64,000 nucleotides of DNA from DASSFG01 sp035547915 (GTDB taxonomy: Bacteria; Planctomycetota; Planctomycetia; Pirellulales; JAICIG01), in NCBI GenBank assembly GCA_035547915.1, contig DASZTS010000015.1, forward strand, positions 124,001 through 188,000, read 5' to 3'. The position numbers and the translations under genes are program-made. This document shows positions 51,095 to 59,970 of this stretch, in pieces. Positions within the stretch are counted from its first letter, which is position 1, and every line of letters begins with the position of its first letter. Under the pieces are notes generated by a model. That model had not been told where the DNA came from, made no database searches, and saw only the letters and a list, made by a program, of their open reading frames with translations.

Positions 51095-52081
51095 ATGGCT
51101 GCAACACAACAAGGGGCGATGCGGCTTTTCCGTTTCGCGGGCATCGATGTATTCGTCCATTACTCATGGCTCTTGGTGGCCTTGTTCGAGTTGGGCAACC
51201 GGCCCAACGACTACCAGAATTCCGTCTGGCACGTCATCGAGTACCTGTCGCTGTTCGCCATCGTCACGCTGCACGAGTTCGGGCATGCGCTGGCCTGCCG
51301 GCAGGTGGGAGGCGTGGCGAACCGGATCATGTTGTGGCCGCTGGGCGGCGTGGCGTTCGTGCAGCCGCCGCCGCGGCCGGGTGCCTTGTTGTGGAGCATC
51401 GTGGCCGGTCCGTTGGTGAATGTGGTGCTCGTGCCGATCACCGTCGTCGCGTATTTCGGGGCGATTGCGGCCGGTCTCGATCAAACGTCGGACGGGGCGC
51501 GGTACCTGTTCAATATGCTGTGCATCAACGCCGGTCTGTTGTTCTTCAACATGTTGCCGATCTATCCGCTCGACGGCGGGCAGACGCTGCAAGCCCTGTT
51601 ATGGTTTGTGATCGGACGGGCCCGAAGTCTGCTCGTGGTCAGCAGCATCGGACTGGTGGTCGGCGCATTGTTGGTCGGTGTTTGCCTCTTGGCGCAACAG
51701 TATTGGCTCGCCTTGATTTCCCTGTTCATTGCGTGGCGGGGTGTGGCGGGCTTCCGTCAAGGGCGGGCGCTGTCTCGGATGATGCGCGCCGAGCGCCATG
51801 GGCAGTTCGCCTGTCCGGTCTGCGGCGCGTCGCCGCCGGCGGGCGAATACTGGGCGTGCGGCCGTTGCCGTACCCGTTTCGACACGTTCAGCCACCTCGG
51901 CAATTGTCCCGGTTGCGGCGGGCAGTCGCTCGACACGCAGTGCGTCCATTGTCATTCCCGCCGTCCGCTCACTGAGTGGATGACGGGGCGTGCGGCTCCG
52001 GCGCCGGTCATCGACGCGAGTCTTGTCGAACGAGGGCCAGGCAGCGAGAATCCGTACGCTTCGCCCCACGATTCGGGTTGA
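51095..52081 (+). CDS. Site-2 protease (M50) with C-terminal double zinc ribbon
   Basis: This 328-residue membrane metalloprotease has HEFGH at residues 60-64 and the second motif NMLPIYPLDGG with Asp160. Hydrophobic segments run from about 20 to 225. Beyond the protease core there is a cytoplasmic tail with eight cysteines in CxxC pairs: C240/C243 with C255/C258, and C271/C274 with C283/C286 (CPVC, CGRC, CPGC, CVHC), two zinc ribbons. The combination is unlike the other S2P of this window (21257), which lacks the tail. It is the second gene of the PQQ-propeller run and ends 4 bp before the metallophosphoesterase start. Confidence 0.88.
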   Translation: MAATQQGAMRLFRFAGIDVFVHYSWLLVALFELGNRPNDYQNSVWHVIEYLSLFAIVTLHEFGHALACRQVGGVANRIMLWPLGGVAFVQPPPRPGALLWSIVAGPLVNVVLVPITVVAYFGAIAAGLDQTSDGARYLFNMLCINAGLLFFNMLPIYPLDGGQTLQALLWFVIGRARSLLVVSSIGLVVGALLVGVCLLAQQYWLALISLFIAWRGVAGFRQGRALSRMMRAERHGQFACPVCGASPPAGEYWACGRCRTRFDTFSHLGNCPGCGGQSLDTQCVHCHSRRPLTEWMTGRAAPAPVIDASLVERGPGSENPYASPHDSG

Positions 52082-52085
52082 TCGC

Positions 52086-52883
52086 ATGCAGCGCGTGGCC
52101 TGGCTGACCGACCTGCACCTCAACTTTCTCGAGGTGCCACAAACGGACGACTTCTTGGCGCAGGTCGCTGCCGCACGGCCCGACGTGGTCCTCATCGGTG
52201 GCGACATCGCCGAGGCCCCCAGCGTCGTCGCCAACCTGGAACGCATCGCCACGCGACTGACATGCCCGATCTATTTCGTGTTGGGCAACCACGATTTCTA
52301 TTTCGGGTCGATCGAGAAGGTGCGGTTGGCGGTCGATGAACTCTGCCGCCAGCGGCCCAATCTGTTCTACCTGACTTCGGCGGGCGCGTTTTCGCTCGGC
52401 CCGCGCGTCGGCCTGTGCGGTCACGACGGCTGGGCCGATGCCCGCCTGGGCGATTATGAGCGCTCGCTGGTGATGATGAACGACTATCGGCTGATCGAAG
52501 AGTTGGCCGGAGTCAACAAACGCGATCGCTGGCCGATGTTGAAAGCCATGGGCGACGCAGCGGCCCGACACGTGGAAGAGGTGCTTCCTGCGGCGCTGGC
52601 CGAGCACGAGGAGGTGTTCTTTCTCACGCACGTGCCGCCGCTGCGCGAAGCTTGCTGGTATCAGGGGAAGACGTCGAACGACGAGTGGCTGCCGCACTTC
52701 ACCTGTCTGGCTGTCGGCGAGGCCCTGCTCCGCGTGATGCGCGACCACCCCGACCGCCGCTTGACGGTGCTCTGCGGCCACACGCACGGGCGCGGTGAAG
52801 CCCAACCGCTCGCGAACGTACACATCCTGACCGGTGGGGCCGAATACGGCTCGCCCGAGATCCAGCGGGTCTTCGAAGTGTAA
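52086..52883 (+). CDS. Calcineurin-like metallophosphoesterase
   Basis: This 265-residue cytoplasmic phosphoesterase has the five metal-binding blocks in order: TDLHLNFLEV (D-x-H), VVLIGGDIAEAP (GD), FVLGNHDFYFG (GNHD), VFFLTHVPPLREA (H) and VLCGHTHGRGE (GHTH). The central insert (about 90-175, with GPRVGLCGHDGWADAR) is typical of the larger planctomycete members. The ATG at 52086 is chosen because the longer frame overlaps the S2P gene. The substrate could be a nucleotide, a phosphoprotein or a cyclic nucleotide; the sequence does not decide. Confidence 0.9.
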   Translation: MQRVAWLTDLHLNFLEVPQTDDFLAQVAAARPDVVLIGGDIAEAPSVVANLERIATRLTCPIYFVLGNHDFYFGSIEKVRLAVDELCRQRPNLFYLTSAGAFSLGPRVGLCGHDGWADARLGDYERSLVMMNDYRLIEELAGVNKRDRWPMLKAMGDAAARHVEEVLPAALAEHEEVFFLTHVPPLREACWYQGKTSNDEWLPHFTCLAVGEALLRVMRDHPDRRLTVLCGHTHGRGEAQPLANVHILTGGAEYGSPEIQRVFEV

Positions 52884-52903
52884 ACATCGTTGATGAGGCA
52901 TTC

Positions 52904-54493
52904 ATGCACACGGTAGATCCTCGTTGTCTGACTTGGCTGGAACGTCGTTGGGCCTTGGCGCCGCTCGCAGTGCTTATCGGAACCGCTTCGTCGTGGGCCG
53001 CGGATGCAAAGCCGAATCCGATCCAGCACGAAAACCGCCAAGCCGGAAGCACAGACTGGCAGCTCACCCGTGTCCGCGCCGATGCGGCCGGCTTTCGCTC
53101 GCCATGGATCGAGGGTTATTGCTCGAAGCAGAGCGTCGCCGCCGGCGAGACCATCGACATCATGGTCTCGGCCGATCCGCCGCAGCGGTTCGAAATCGAA
53201 CTGTTCCGCATGGGGTTCTACGGTGGGCGAGGCGCGCGTTCGGTCAAGAAGCTCGGACCGTTCGACGGTAAGCCGCAGCCCACTCCCCGGCCGGGCGAGA
53301 AGAACCTGCACGAATGCGAGTGGGCGACGACGACGACTCTGACCGTTCCCGATGACTGGCTCAGCGGGGTCTACCTGGGCAGGCTCACCACCTTGCCCGA
53401 CTCCGACGACCGGCCCTATTGGCAAAGTTACGTAGTTTTCATTGTCCGCGACCAGAGGCCGGCCGAGATCCTCTTTCAATGTTCCGACAACACCTGGCAG
53501 GCATATAACCGCTGGCCGAACGACTACTCACTCTATACGCATCCCAAGGGGGGCCAGGGGCCGTGGGCCGATGTGAGCTTCGATCGGCCCTATGGCCGCG
53601 AGGCCCAGTTCACCGGCGTGGTGAACGATCCGCTCACCGTCGGCTCAGGCGAGTTTCTGCCGCTGGAGTTCCCGCTGGCCTACTGGTTGGAAGAGCACGG
53701 CTACGACGTGAGCTACTGCTCGAACAGCGATATGCTCTCGCCCGAACGGGGCTTGAAGTGCCGGGCCTTCATCAGCGTCGGACACGACGAATACTGGGAC
53801 CTGCGACAATATGAAAGCGTCCGGTCGATGCGCGATGCTGGCGTGAATCTACTGTTCCTATCGGGCAATTCCGTCTGCTGGGTCACTCCCTTTCGGGCCG
53901 CCGGCGATGGCCGCGCGAACCGCATCATCTTCCGAGCCGGACCCTATGGGGCCGAGAACGACTACGCGCTGCAACGCGAGAAGGAAAATGGCCCGTTCCC
54001 CGAACATGGCCCCGACGACGGCCTGCTCATGGGCGCACGCAACATCGAGCCGGTCAACGGCGGCGGCGACTGGGTCGTGGTCCGGCCCGAGCATTGGATG
54101 TTCGCCGGCACGGGGATGAAGAAGGGGGACCGCATACCTGGGCTGATCGGCTGGGAATACCACGGCCAGCCTCCCAGCATCCCCGGTTTGGAAGTCGTAG
54201 CGGCTGGCATGGCTTTTCAAGGGGGCGAGAACCCGCAGCATTGGACGGCCACGATCTATCCGGGGCCGAAGGGTAATTTCGTCTTCAACGCATCGACGAT
54301 CTTTTGGGCGCAGGGCCTCTCATCACCGCCTGGGCACACGCTGCCGTGGTCGCACTGGTCGCGGCCCCACGGGCCCGATGAGCGTGTACAGCGGATCACG
54401 CGCAATTTGCTCGACCGCGCCACGGGGCGAGAGAAGTCCCAGGGACGGGACCGAGCTGTGGCGCCCGACTCGCGCGCGAAGGGAGGCCGATAA
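52904..54493 (+). CDS. N,N-dimethylformamidase large-subunit-like exported protein
   Basis: This 529-residue protein has a signal peptide (ALAPLAVLIGTASSWAAD) and a long Ig/beta-sandwich-containing body with FEIELFRMGFYGGRGARSV, YWQSYVVFIVRDQRPAEILF, QAYNRWPNDYSLYT and FISVGHDEYWDLRQYESVRS. This is the recognisable C-terminal domain of N,N-dimethylformamidase beta-type proteins, present in many bacteria that do not degrade dimethylformamide. A glutamine-amidotransferase-like fold has been suggested for such domains. The reaction here is unknown. It is the fourth gene of the PQQ-propeller run. Confidence 0.82.
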   Translation: MHTVDPRCLTWLERRWALAPLAVLIGTASSWAADAKPNPIQHENRQAGSTDWQLTRVRADAAGFRSPWIEGYCSKQSVAAGETIDIMVSADPPQRFEIELFRMGFYGGRGARSVKKLGPFDGKPQPTPRPGEKNLHECEWATTTTLTVPDDWLSGVYLGRLTTLPDSDDRPYWQSYVVFIVRDQRPAEILFQCSDNTWQAYNRWPNDYSLYTHPKGGQGPWADVSFDRPYGREAQFTGVVNDPLTVGSGEFLPLEFPLAYWLEEHGYDVSYCSNSDMLSPERGLKCRAFISVGHDEYWDLRQYESVRSMRDAGVNLLFLSGNSVCWVTPFRAAGDGRANRIIFRAGPYGAENDYALQREKENGPFPEHGPDDGLLMGARNIEPVNGGGDWVVVRPEHWMFAGTGMKKGDRIPGLIGWEYHGQPPSIPGLEVVAAGMAFQGGENPQHWTATIYPGPKGNFVFNASTIFWAQGLSSPPGHTLPWSHWSRPHGPDERVQRITRNLLDRATGREKSQGRDRAVAPDSRAKGGR

Positions 54494-54582
54494 GTCGCTA
54501 CGTTTTATTGATTGAGTACGGCCCGCAATGGTAAGCTACGGTTCCATTCTGCGTCCGTCTCGTCCACAAGGAGGCGTCTGCC

Positions 54583-56292
54583 ATGAAGGGCCGTTATCTC
54601 GTGTGCGCCGGTCTGTCGGTTTCGATGTGTTGGGCTGCGGCCCTGGTGCTGACGTTGGCGGTGAGGGGCGCGGCGGCAGACGGAGTTGGCGACGATTCTT
54701 GCCGACGACCGGCGTCGACGGCCGCACCGACGACTCCCGGGTGCGAGCCGATTTCGGCAACCGATCTGGCGGCGCGGATCGATGCGGCGTTTGCCGCCGA
54801 CTGGCAAACGGCCGGGATCGCGCCCGCGGCGCCGACGAGCGACGCCGAGTTCATGCGCCGCGTGTACCTCGATATCACGGGCAAGATACCGCCCGTTGCC
54901 GAGGCCCGTGCGTTTCTCGATGATACCGCGGCCGACAAGCGCAGCCGGCTCGTAGACGATCTGCTCAGCCGTGGCAGCTTTGCGGCTCACTTCGCCAACG
55001 TCTGGCGCGAGCTCCTGATACCCGGCACGAACACGAACCCGGAAACCCGCGCCCTGGCGCCCGCCTTCGAGGCCTGGCTCAAGGTGCGGTTTGCGGCGAA
55101 CGTTCCTTACGACGCCCTGGTGAGCGAACTGCTCACGGTCCGCTTGACAACGCCGACGGCGCAGCCGGTGGTCGGCCGGCGGGCCACGCTCGCTCCCAGT
55201 CCCGCAGCCTTTTTTCAGGTGAACGAGAATAAGCCCGAAAACCTGGCCGCCAATTCGTCGCGTATCTTCCTCGGCCTGCAAGTGCAATGCGCGCAGTGCC
55301 ACGACCATCCCTTCTCGCATTGGCGGCGGCACGAGTTCTGGGGACTGGCGGCGTTCTTCGGCGGTCTGCAACCGCCGATGGCCCCCGTAGCGGACGAGAC
55401 GGCTCCGCCGACGACAGCACCTGCCAAACCGGTCGGCGCCTTGAGCATTCAGATCCCGGAGACGGACGTCGTGGTGGAGGCCAAGTTCCTCGACGGTTCA
55501 CCGCCGCAGCTTCGCCCCGGCGAAGACGCCCGCTTGACGCTCAGCCGCTGGCTGACCTCGCGCGACAACCCGTTCTTCGCCAAGGCGGCCGTCAATCGGT
55601 TGATGGACCTGTTCTTCGGCCACGCCTTCGTCGACCCGGTCGACGATCTCGACGAACGCCACCCGCCGACCCACCCCGAGCTGTTCCGCGAGATGACGGC
55701 GCAGTTCGCCTGCCATCGCTACGATCTGAAGTATCTCGTGCGAGCGATCACCGCCACGCGGGCCTATCAACTTTCCAGCCGTACAGATGGGGAATCGTTG
55801 GACGGGAATGCACGAGACCAAGTCGACCGTTTCGCGCGGATGCCGCTCAAGCGGCTATCGGCCGAACAATTGTACGACTGTCTCGTCGAGGCCACGGCGT
55901 TTCGCGACGCCGCACCACAGCAGCCGCAGAATCCGTTCAGCGACGACAGTATGCGGGGCCAGTTTTTGGCCCGTTTTGCCGACGACAGCGCTCGACGCAG
56001 TGAAGCGCAGACATCGATCCTACAAGCGCTTTCCCTCATGAACGGCTCGTTCACCGGTACGGCCACGAACGGCGATCGCGGGCAGCTCATTTCGGCCGTG
56101 GCCGAACTGCCGTTCCTCGACGCGGCCGGCCGCATCGAAACGCTCTACCTGGCGACGCTCAGCCGACGTCCCGAGCCGACTGAAGTGGCGAAACTGCTCG
56201 AGTACGTGCGCCAAGCGCCGAGCGAACAGGACGCGCTCGCCGACATTTTCTGGGCCCTCTTGAACAGCGCGGAGTTCGTCTTCAATCACTAG
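54583..56292 (+). CDS. DUF1549/DUF1553 protein (shorter paralogue)
   Basis: This 569-residue exported protein starts with a signal peptide (VSMCWAAALVLTLAVRGAAA). It contains the DUF1549 block with AEFMRRVYLDITGKIPP, GLQVQCAQCHDHPFSHWRRH (CxxCH) and the DUF1553 block FAKAAVNRLMDLFFGHAFVDP, ending ALLNSAEFVFNH. It lacks the N-terminal CX4CH region and Ig-like domain seen in the 788-residue relative at 31491. It is the last of the plus-strand run, 89 bp after the dimethylformamidase-like gene, and is followed by repeat copy C. Unlike the copy at 31491 there is no DUF1501 gene beside it. Confidence 0.9.
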   Translation: MKGRYLVCAGLSVSMCWAAALVLTLAVRGAAADGVGDDSCRRPASTAAPTTPGCEPISATDLAARIDAAFAADWQTAGIAPAAPTSDAEFMRRVYLDITGKIPPVAEARAFLDDTAADKRSRLVDDLLSRGSFAAHFANVWRELLIPGTNTNPETRALAPAFEAWLKVRFAANVPYDALVSELLTVRLTTPTAQPVVGRRATLAPSPAAFFQVNENKPENLAANSSRIFLGLQVQCAQCHDHPFSHWRRHEFWGLAAFFGGLQPPMAPVADETAPPTTAPAKPVGALSIQIPETDVVVEAKFLDGSPPQLRPGEDARLTLSRWLTSRDNPFFAKAAVNRLMDLFFGHAFVDPVDDLDERHPPTHPELFREMTAQFACHRYDLKYLVRAITATRAYQLSSRTDGESLDGNARDQVDRFARMPLKRLSAEQLYDCLVEATAFRDAAPQQPQNPFSDDSMRGQFLARFADDSARRSEAQTSILQALSLMNGSFTGTATNGDRGQLISAVAELPFLDAAGRIETLYLATLSRRPEPTEVAKLLEYVRQAPSEQDALADIFWALLNSAEFVFNH

Positions 56293-56795
56293 CCTAGCCA
56301 GGACAGAATTGTTCACCCGTGGACAGTTTCTTGCCGTCGCGAAGTCTCCCACCGGATTGAAAGTCCGCGGCGTTGTAGGAAGAGCTGGGCGCTAAGAGCG
56401 GCTGACAAAACCCGAAAGCCGGAGCGCCGCGGGCAAAAAATCGGCCGTGAAACGCCGATTTTGTGAAGCTCAATCCGGTTTTGTCGGTTGTTCTAAGCGT
56501 TGGCGGGGCTCGCTTTGCGCCGCAAACTCCGCGGCAGCCGTCCGGAATTGGCGCGTCAGTTGCTTTCCTCTTCGCCAGATTTCTGCGCGGACTGTACAGG
56601 GAAGGCGGAGGTCGAGCACCGCGGTATGGACAGGTGCCGTTAGGCCCTCGCGGAGGCGATTAGCATTTGCGTTGTCAGACATCTGCACCAGGGATACGAT
56701 GGCTCGGAGAGGCGAAGTCCGCATCCTCCGGGAGCGTCGACCGGTTTGTGTCCCGCGCGGCCGATTCGCGGACCGTCACGAGGCTGAAGGTCGCC
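56293..56795. other. Intergenic region containing repeat copy C
   Basis: This 503-bp gap holds repeat copy C (56393-56495) in its first half. The second half (56500-56795) shows no gene and should carry the promoter of the kinase gene. Confidence 0.55.
56393..56495 (-). repeat. Dispersed ~100-bp repeat, copy C (inverted relative to A and B)
   Basis: The left end reads AGAGCGGCTGACAAAACCCG and the right end CCGGTTTTGTCGGTTG. The central hairpin is AAAATCGGC (56437-56445) with GCCGATTTT (56454-56462). It is very close to the reverse complement of copy B and lies about 100 bp after the DUF1549/1553 stop. Confidence 0.9.
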
Positions 56796-58406
56796 ATGTG
56801 GAAAAGGGTGTTTGCTCCCACCGCGCTGGTAAGCCTGCTGTGGGTATTGGCTAGCTGCGGTACATCTTATGTGTTGGCACGGCTCGACGCATCGCAGACG
56901 CGCGTGCTCTACAGCAACCGCAACGTGATCCAAGCTGCCGGCGGTATGCAAGAGCACCTCTGGCGGCTACAAACCGTCATGTTGGGTGCGGCGGAACAGA
57001 TCGACGTCGCAAGCCTCATTGGACACGATTTCCGCGCCGAGGCGGCGGAAGCGGAGGCCAGCTTCGACCAGGAATTCGTCCGCGCCGACGAAAATGCATC
57101 GACCAGCGACGAGCACGCGCTGGTCCGTGCCATCCACGAGCAATTCGCGCAATATCGGTCCTATTTGCACGAGCGGCTGTTGCACGAGGATCTGTCGGCC
57201 GAGGTCTCGGCCGATGCGATCGAACGGGAGATGCGCCTCGCGCGGGCCGTGGCACAACCTTGCGAACAGCTCTCGCAATTGGCGGTGCGCCTGACGGACG
57301 AAGCCTTCCGGCGGCGCGATCGGCTCCGCGCGCGCGTCGACGTGGCGCGCTTCGCGTTCATCATCATCGGCCCCGCGGTCGGTATTTTTCTCGGGCTGCG
57401 GGTAGCCCGCCGCCTGCACCTCTCGATTTCGCAGATCAGCGTGACACTGCGCGATGCCAGCGGCAATTTGGAGCAAGAGGTCGGGCTGGTCGAGGTCCGC
57501 CCCACCGACGACTTAGATTCGTTGCCGGCCCTGCAACGGCAGGTGCAGGATGTCTCCGTGCGCATCAAGCAGGTCGTCGACGAGTTGCACCGTACCCGGC
57601 GAGAGGCCGTGCGGGCGGAACGCCTGGCGGCCGTGGGCGAGTTGGCGGCCGGCGTGGCCCACGAGGTCCGTAATCCGCTCACTTCGGTGAAGCTGCTGAT
57701 CCAGACGGTCGCGCGACATCAGTCGGCCGGCTCGTCGGACGAGGAGCGTTTGCGCATTGTGCAAGAAGAGGTGGCCCGCATCGAAACGATCATCCAGGAG
57801 TTGCTCGATTACGCCCGACCGCCCCAACTGCGCCGCGTGCGGCATGACGTGCGCGACACGTTGCGCCGGGCATTGAACCTCATCGAAGGGCGGGCCCAGC
57901 AGAGACGGGTCGTGGTTCACGAAGAGTTGGGCGCCGCGCCGCTGCCGGTCGACGGCGACCCGGAGCAGTTGGACCAGGTATTCATCAATCTGTTGTTAAA
58001 CGCCATCGAGGCCATGTCCACCGGCGGCAAGCTCGACGTGGTGGTAGAACCGTGCGCCGCAACGTCGACCGCACCGAGCGGGCTGTTACGGATCGTCTTC
58101 CATGATTCGGGGAGCGGCATTCCGGCGGAAATCATCGAGCGGCTGTTCGAGCCCTTCGTCACCAGCAAGGAACGGGGTATCGGGCTGGGACTGGCCATCA
58201 GTCGGCGAATTATGCAGCAACACGGCGGCCGATTGACCGCCTGCAATGCGGAGTCGGGCGGCGCGTTGTTCGTCGTCGAATTGCCGCTCGCCGATGGAGC
58301 CGCGATTGGCGCTGCGGCGCCAGGGGGTTCGGACGGCGGCGCCGCGCTCTTCTCAGCGACTTTGGAGGATTCCCGTGCGGAAAGAATTGAAACTGCTCGT
58401 CATTGA
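56796..58406 (+). CDS. Sensor histidine kinase
   Basis: This 536-residue membrane kinase has two helices (about 8-25 and 180-203, RFAFIIIGPAVGIFLGLRVA), a sensor region between them (helical, with MQEHLWRLQTVMLGA), a HAMP-like linker, then the kinase core. The phosphoacceptor His289 is in GVAHEVRNPLTSVKLLIQTV, the N-box is INLLLNAIEAM, and the ATP lid is DSGSGIPAEI with FEPFVTSKERGIGLGLAI. The ATG at 56796 is supported by GAAGG five nt upstream; the longer frame before it looks non-coding. Its stop lies 32 nt inside the response regulator gene, so the pair is coupled. It probably autophosphorylates and passes phosphate to that regulator. Confidence 0.9.
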   Translation: MWKRVFAPTALVSLLWVLASCGTSYVLARLDASQTRVLYSNRNVIQAAGGMQEHLWRLQTVMLGAAEQIDVASLIGHDFRAEAAEAEASFDQEFVRADENASTSDEHALVRAIHEQFAQYRSYLHERLLHEDLSAEVSADAIEREMRLARAVAQPCEQLSQLAVRLTDEAFRRRDRLRARVDVARFAFIIIGPAVGIFLGLRVARRLHLSISQISVTLRDASGNLEQEVGLVEVRPTDDLDSLPALQRQVQDVSVRIKQVVDELHRTRREAVRAERLAAVGELAAGVAHEVRNPLTSVKLLIQTVARHQSAGSSDEERLRIVQEEVARIETIIQELLDYARPPQLRRVRHDVRDTLRRALNLIEGRAQQRRVVVHEELGAAPLPVDGDPEQLDQVFINLLLNAIEAMSTGGKLDVVVEPCAATSTAPSGLLRIVFHDSGSGIPAEIIERLFEPFVTSKERGIGLGLAISRRIMQQHGGRLTACNAESGGALFVVELPLADGAAIGAAAPGGSDGGAALFSATLEDSRAERIETARH

Positions 58407-59817
58407 TGATGAACCGAACATCCGCTACAGCATCGGCCAGGTGCTGGCCAGCGAACGGGTGGAAGTGCTGGGCGCGGCGACCGCCGAGGAAGGGCTGCGG
58501 GTGGCTGCCGAACACTCGCCGGACGTGATCCTGCTCGATATCCGTCTGGGTGCTCGCTCCGGGCTCGACGTCTTCCGCGAACTACGGCAGGCCGACCCCA
58601 AGAGCCTGGTCATCTTCATCACCGGCCACGGTACGACCGATACGGCCATCGAGGCGATGAAGATCGGCGCCTACGACTACATCTGCAAGCCGCTCGACGC
58701 CGACCGTCTGCAGCAGGTCGTCGATCAGGCCTTCGCCATCAGCCGGTTGATGCACGTACCCGCGCTGTTGGAAGAGGGAGACCGCCCGCAAGACCGGCCC
58801 GACCTGCTGATCGGCTCGGGAGCGGCGATGCAATCGGTGTGTAAGCAGATCGGCCGCGTGGCGCCGCAAGATGTAAACGTGCTGATCCTGGGCGAGAGTG
58901 GCACCGGTAAAGAGCTGGTGGCGCGGGCCATCTACCATCACAGCCAGCGGAGCCGATCGCCATTCCTCGCGATCAACTGCTCGGCGATTCCCGAAGGGTT
59001 GTTGGAGAGCGAGCTATTCGGCCACGAGCGGGGGGCTTTTACCGGTGCCGACCAGCGCCGTATCGGCAAGTTCGAGCAATGCGATCACGGCACGCTCTTC
59101 CTCGACGAAGTCGGCGACATGGCGCCCAACACGCAGGCCAAGATTCTGCGCCTGCTGCAAGAGAATCACTTCGAGCGCGTGGGAGGGAATGAGACGATCT
59201 CCGTCGACGTCCGGGTCATCGCGGCCACCAATCAAAACCTGGAACGGCTCATCGAAGAGGGCGCTTTCCGCAAAGACCTCTATTACCGACTGCGCGGCGT
59301 GACCATCCATCTCCCCCCGCTGCGCGAGCGGTGCGAGGACATCTCCGAGTTGGCGCATTACTTCCTCTTCCGCTACAACCGTCAGATCGGCACGACGGTA
59401 CAGTCGATTTCGCCGGCCGCGCTGGAGCTGTTGCAGAACTACGATTGGCCGGGCAACGTCCGCGAGTTGCAGAGCATCATCCGCGAATCGCTCATCGTCT
59501 CGGCGGGACCGACCATTCTGCCCGATTTCTTGCCCGCCGAGGTCCGCCGCGGGTTGCCAACGCCCATCGAATCGGCGCCCGAGGTTGCCGACTGGCAGCG
59601 ATTTCCGCAGCAGGTCGAAACGTGGATGGCGGCGGGAGAAACCGATCTCTACCGGCGTGCCTTGGAGCATTTCGATCGCCTGATGGTCCGCCGTGCGATG
59701 GAAGGCGCCGGCGGCAACCAGGCCCGGGCCGCCGAATTGCTCGGCTTGAGCCGCGTGACGCTGAGGGCTAAGCTCCGCTCTCTGGGCATGCAGGTCGGCA
59801 AAGTGCTGACCGAGTGA
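58375..59817 (+). CDS. Sigma-54-dependent response regulator, NtrC family
   Basis: This 480-residue protein has a receiver domain with phosphoacceptor Asp55 in VILLDIRLGARSG and the conserved Lys later (GAYDYICKPL). The AAA+ domain has GESGTGKE (173-180), the sigma-54 loop GAFTGA (220-225), TLFLDEVGDM and VRVIAATNQNLERLI, and a Fis-type helix-turn-helix (ARAAELLGLSRVTLRAKLRS) closes the protein. All functional motifs are intact, in contrast to the regulator at 19460. The GTG at 58375 is set by GGAGG about 7 nt upstream, which places it inside the kinase gene. The stop codon abuts repeat copy D. Confidence 0.93.
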   Translation: MRKELKLLVIDDEPNIRYSIGQVLASERVEVLGAATAEEGLRVAAEHSPDVILLDIRLGARSGLDVFRELRQADPKSLVIFITGHGTTDTAIEAMKIGAYDYICKPLDADRLQQVVDQAFAISRLMHVPALLEEGDRPQDRPDLLIGSGAAMQSVCKQIGRVAPQDVNVLILGESGTGKELVARAIYHHSQRSRSPFLAINCSAIPEGLLESELFGHERGAFTGADQRRIGKFEQCDHGTLFLDEVGDMAPNTQAKILRLLQENHFERVGGNETISVDVRVIAATNQNLERLIEEGAFRKDLYYRLRGVTIHLPPLRERCEDISELAHYFLFRYNRQIGTTVQSISPAALELLQNYDWPGNVRELQSIIRESLIVSAGPTILPDFLPAEVRRGLPTPIESAPEVADWQRFPQQVETWMAAGETDLYRRALEHFDRLMVRRAMEGAGGNQARAAELLGLSRVTLRAKLRSLGMQVGKVLTE

Positions 59818-59918
59818 GCGCGGCTGACAAAACCCGGAAACTAGACCGCCCTGGCAAAAAGATCGGCCGTGAAAAGCCGAGTTGTCGGAAGCCCGGACCG
59901 GTTTTGTCGGTTGCTTCA
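59815..59918 (-). repeat. Dispersed ~100-bp repeat, copy D
   Basis: It begins at the stop codon of the response regulator gene: GCGCGGCTGACAAAACCCGG at the left, CCGGTTTTGTCGGTTGC at the right. The centre reads AAAAAGATCGGCC-GTGAAAA-GCCGAGTT, so the hairpin is partly degraded. Same orientation as copy C. It lies in the 153-bp gap before xseA. Confidence 0.82.
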
Positions 59919-59970
59919 AGTGCCCTTGTTACGGACGATAACCGATCGGCCAACTGGACGCAATCGCCTC

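Noticed and set aside
52904..54493. True dimethylformamide degradation.
   Set aside because: The small subunit gene of N,N-dimethylformamidase is absent, and this large-subunit-like domain occurs widely with unknown substrates.
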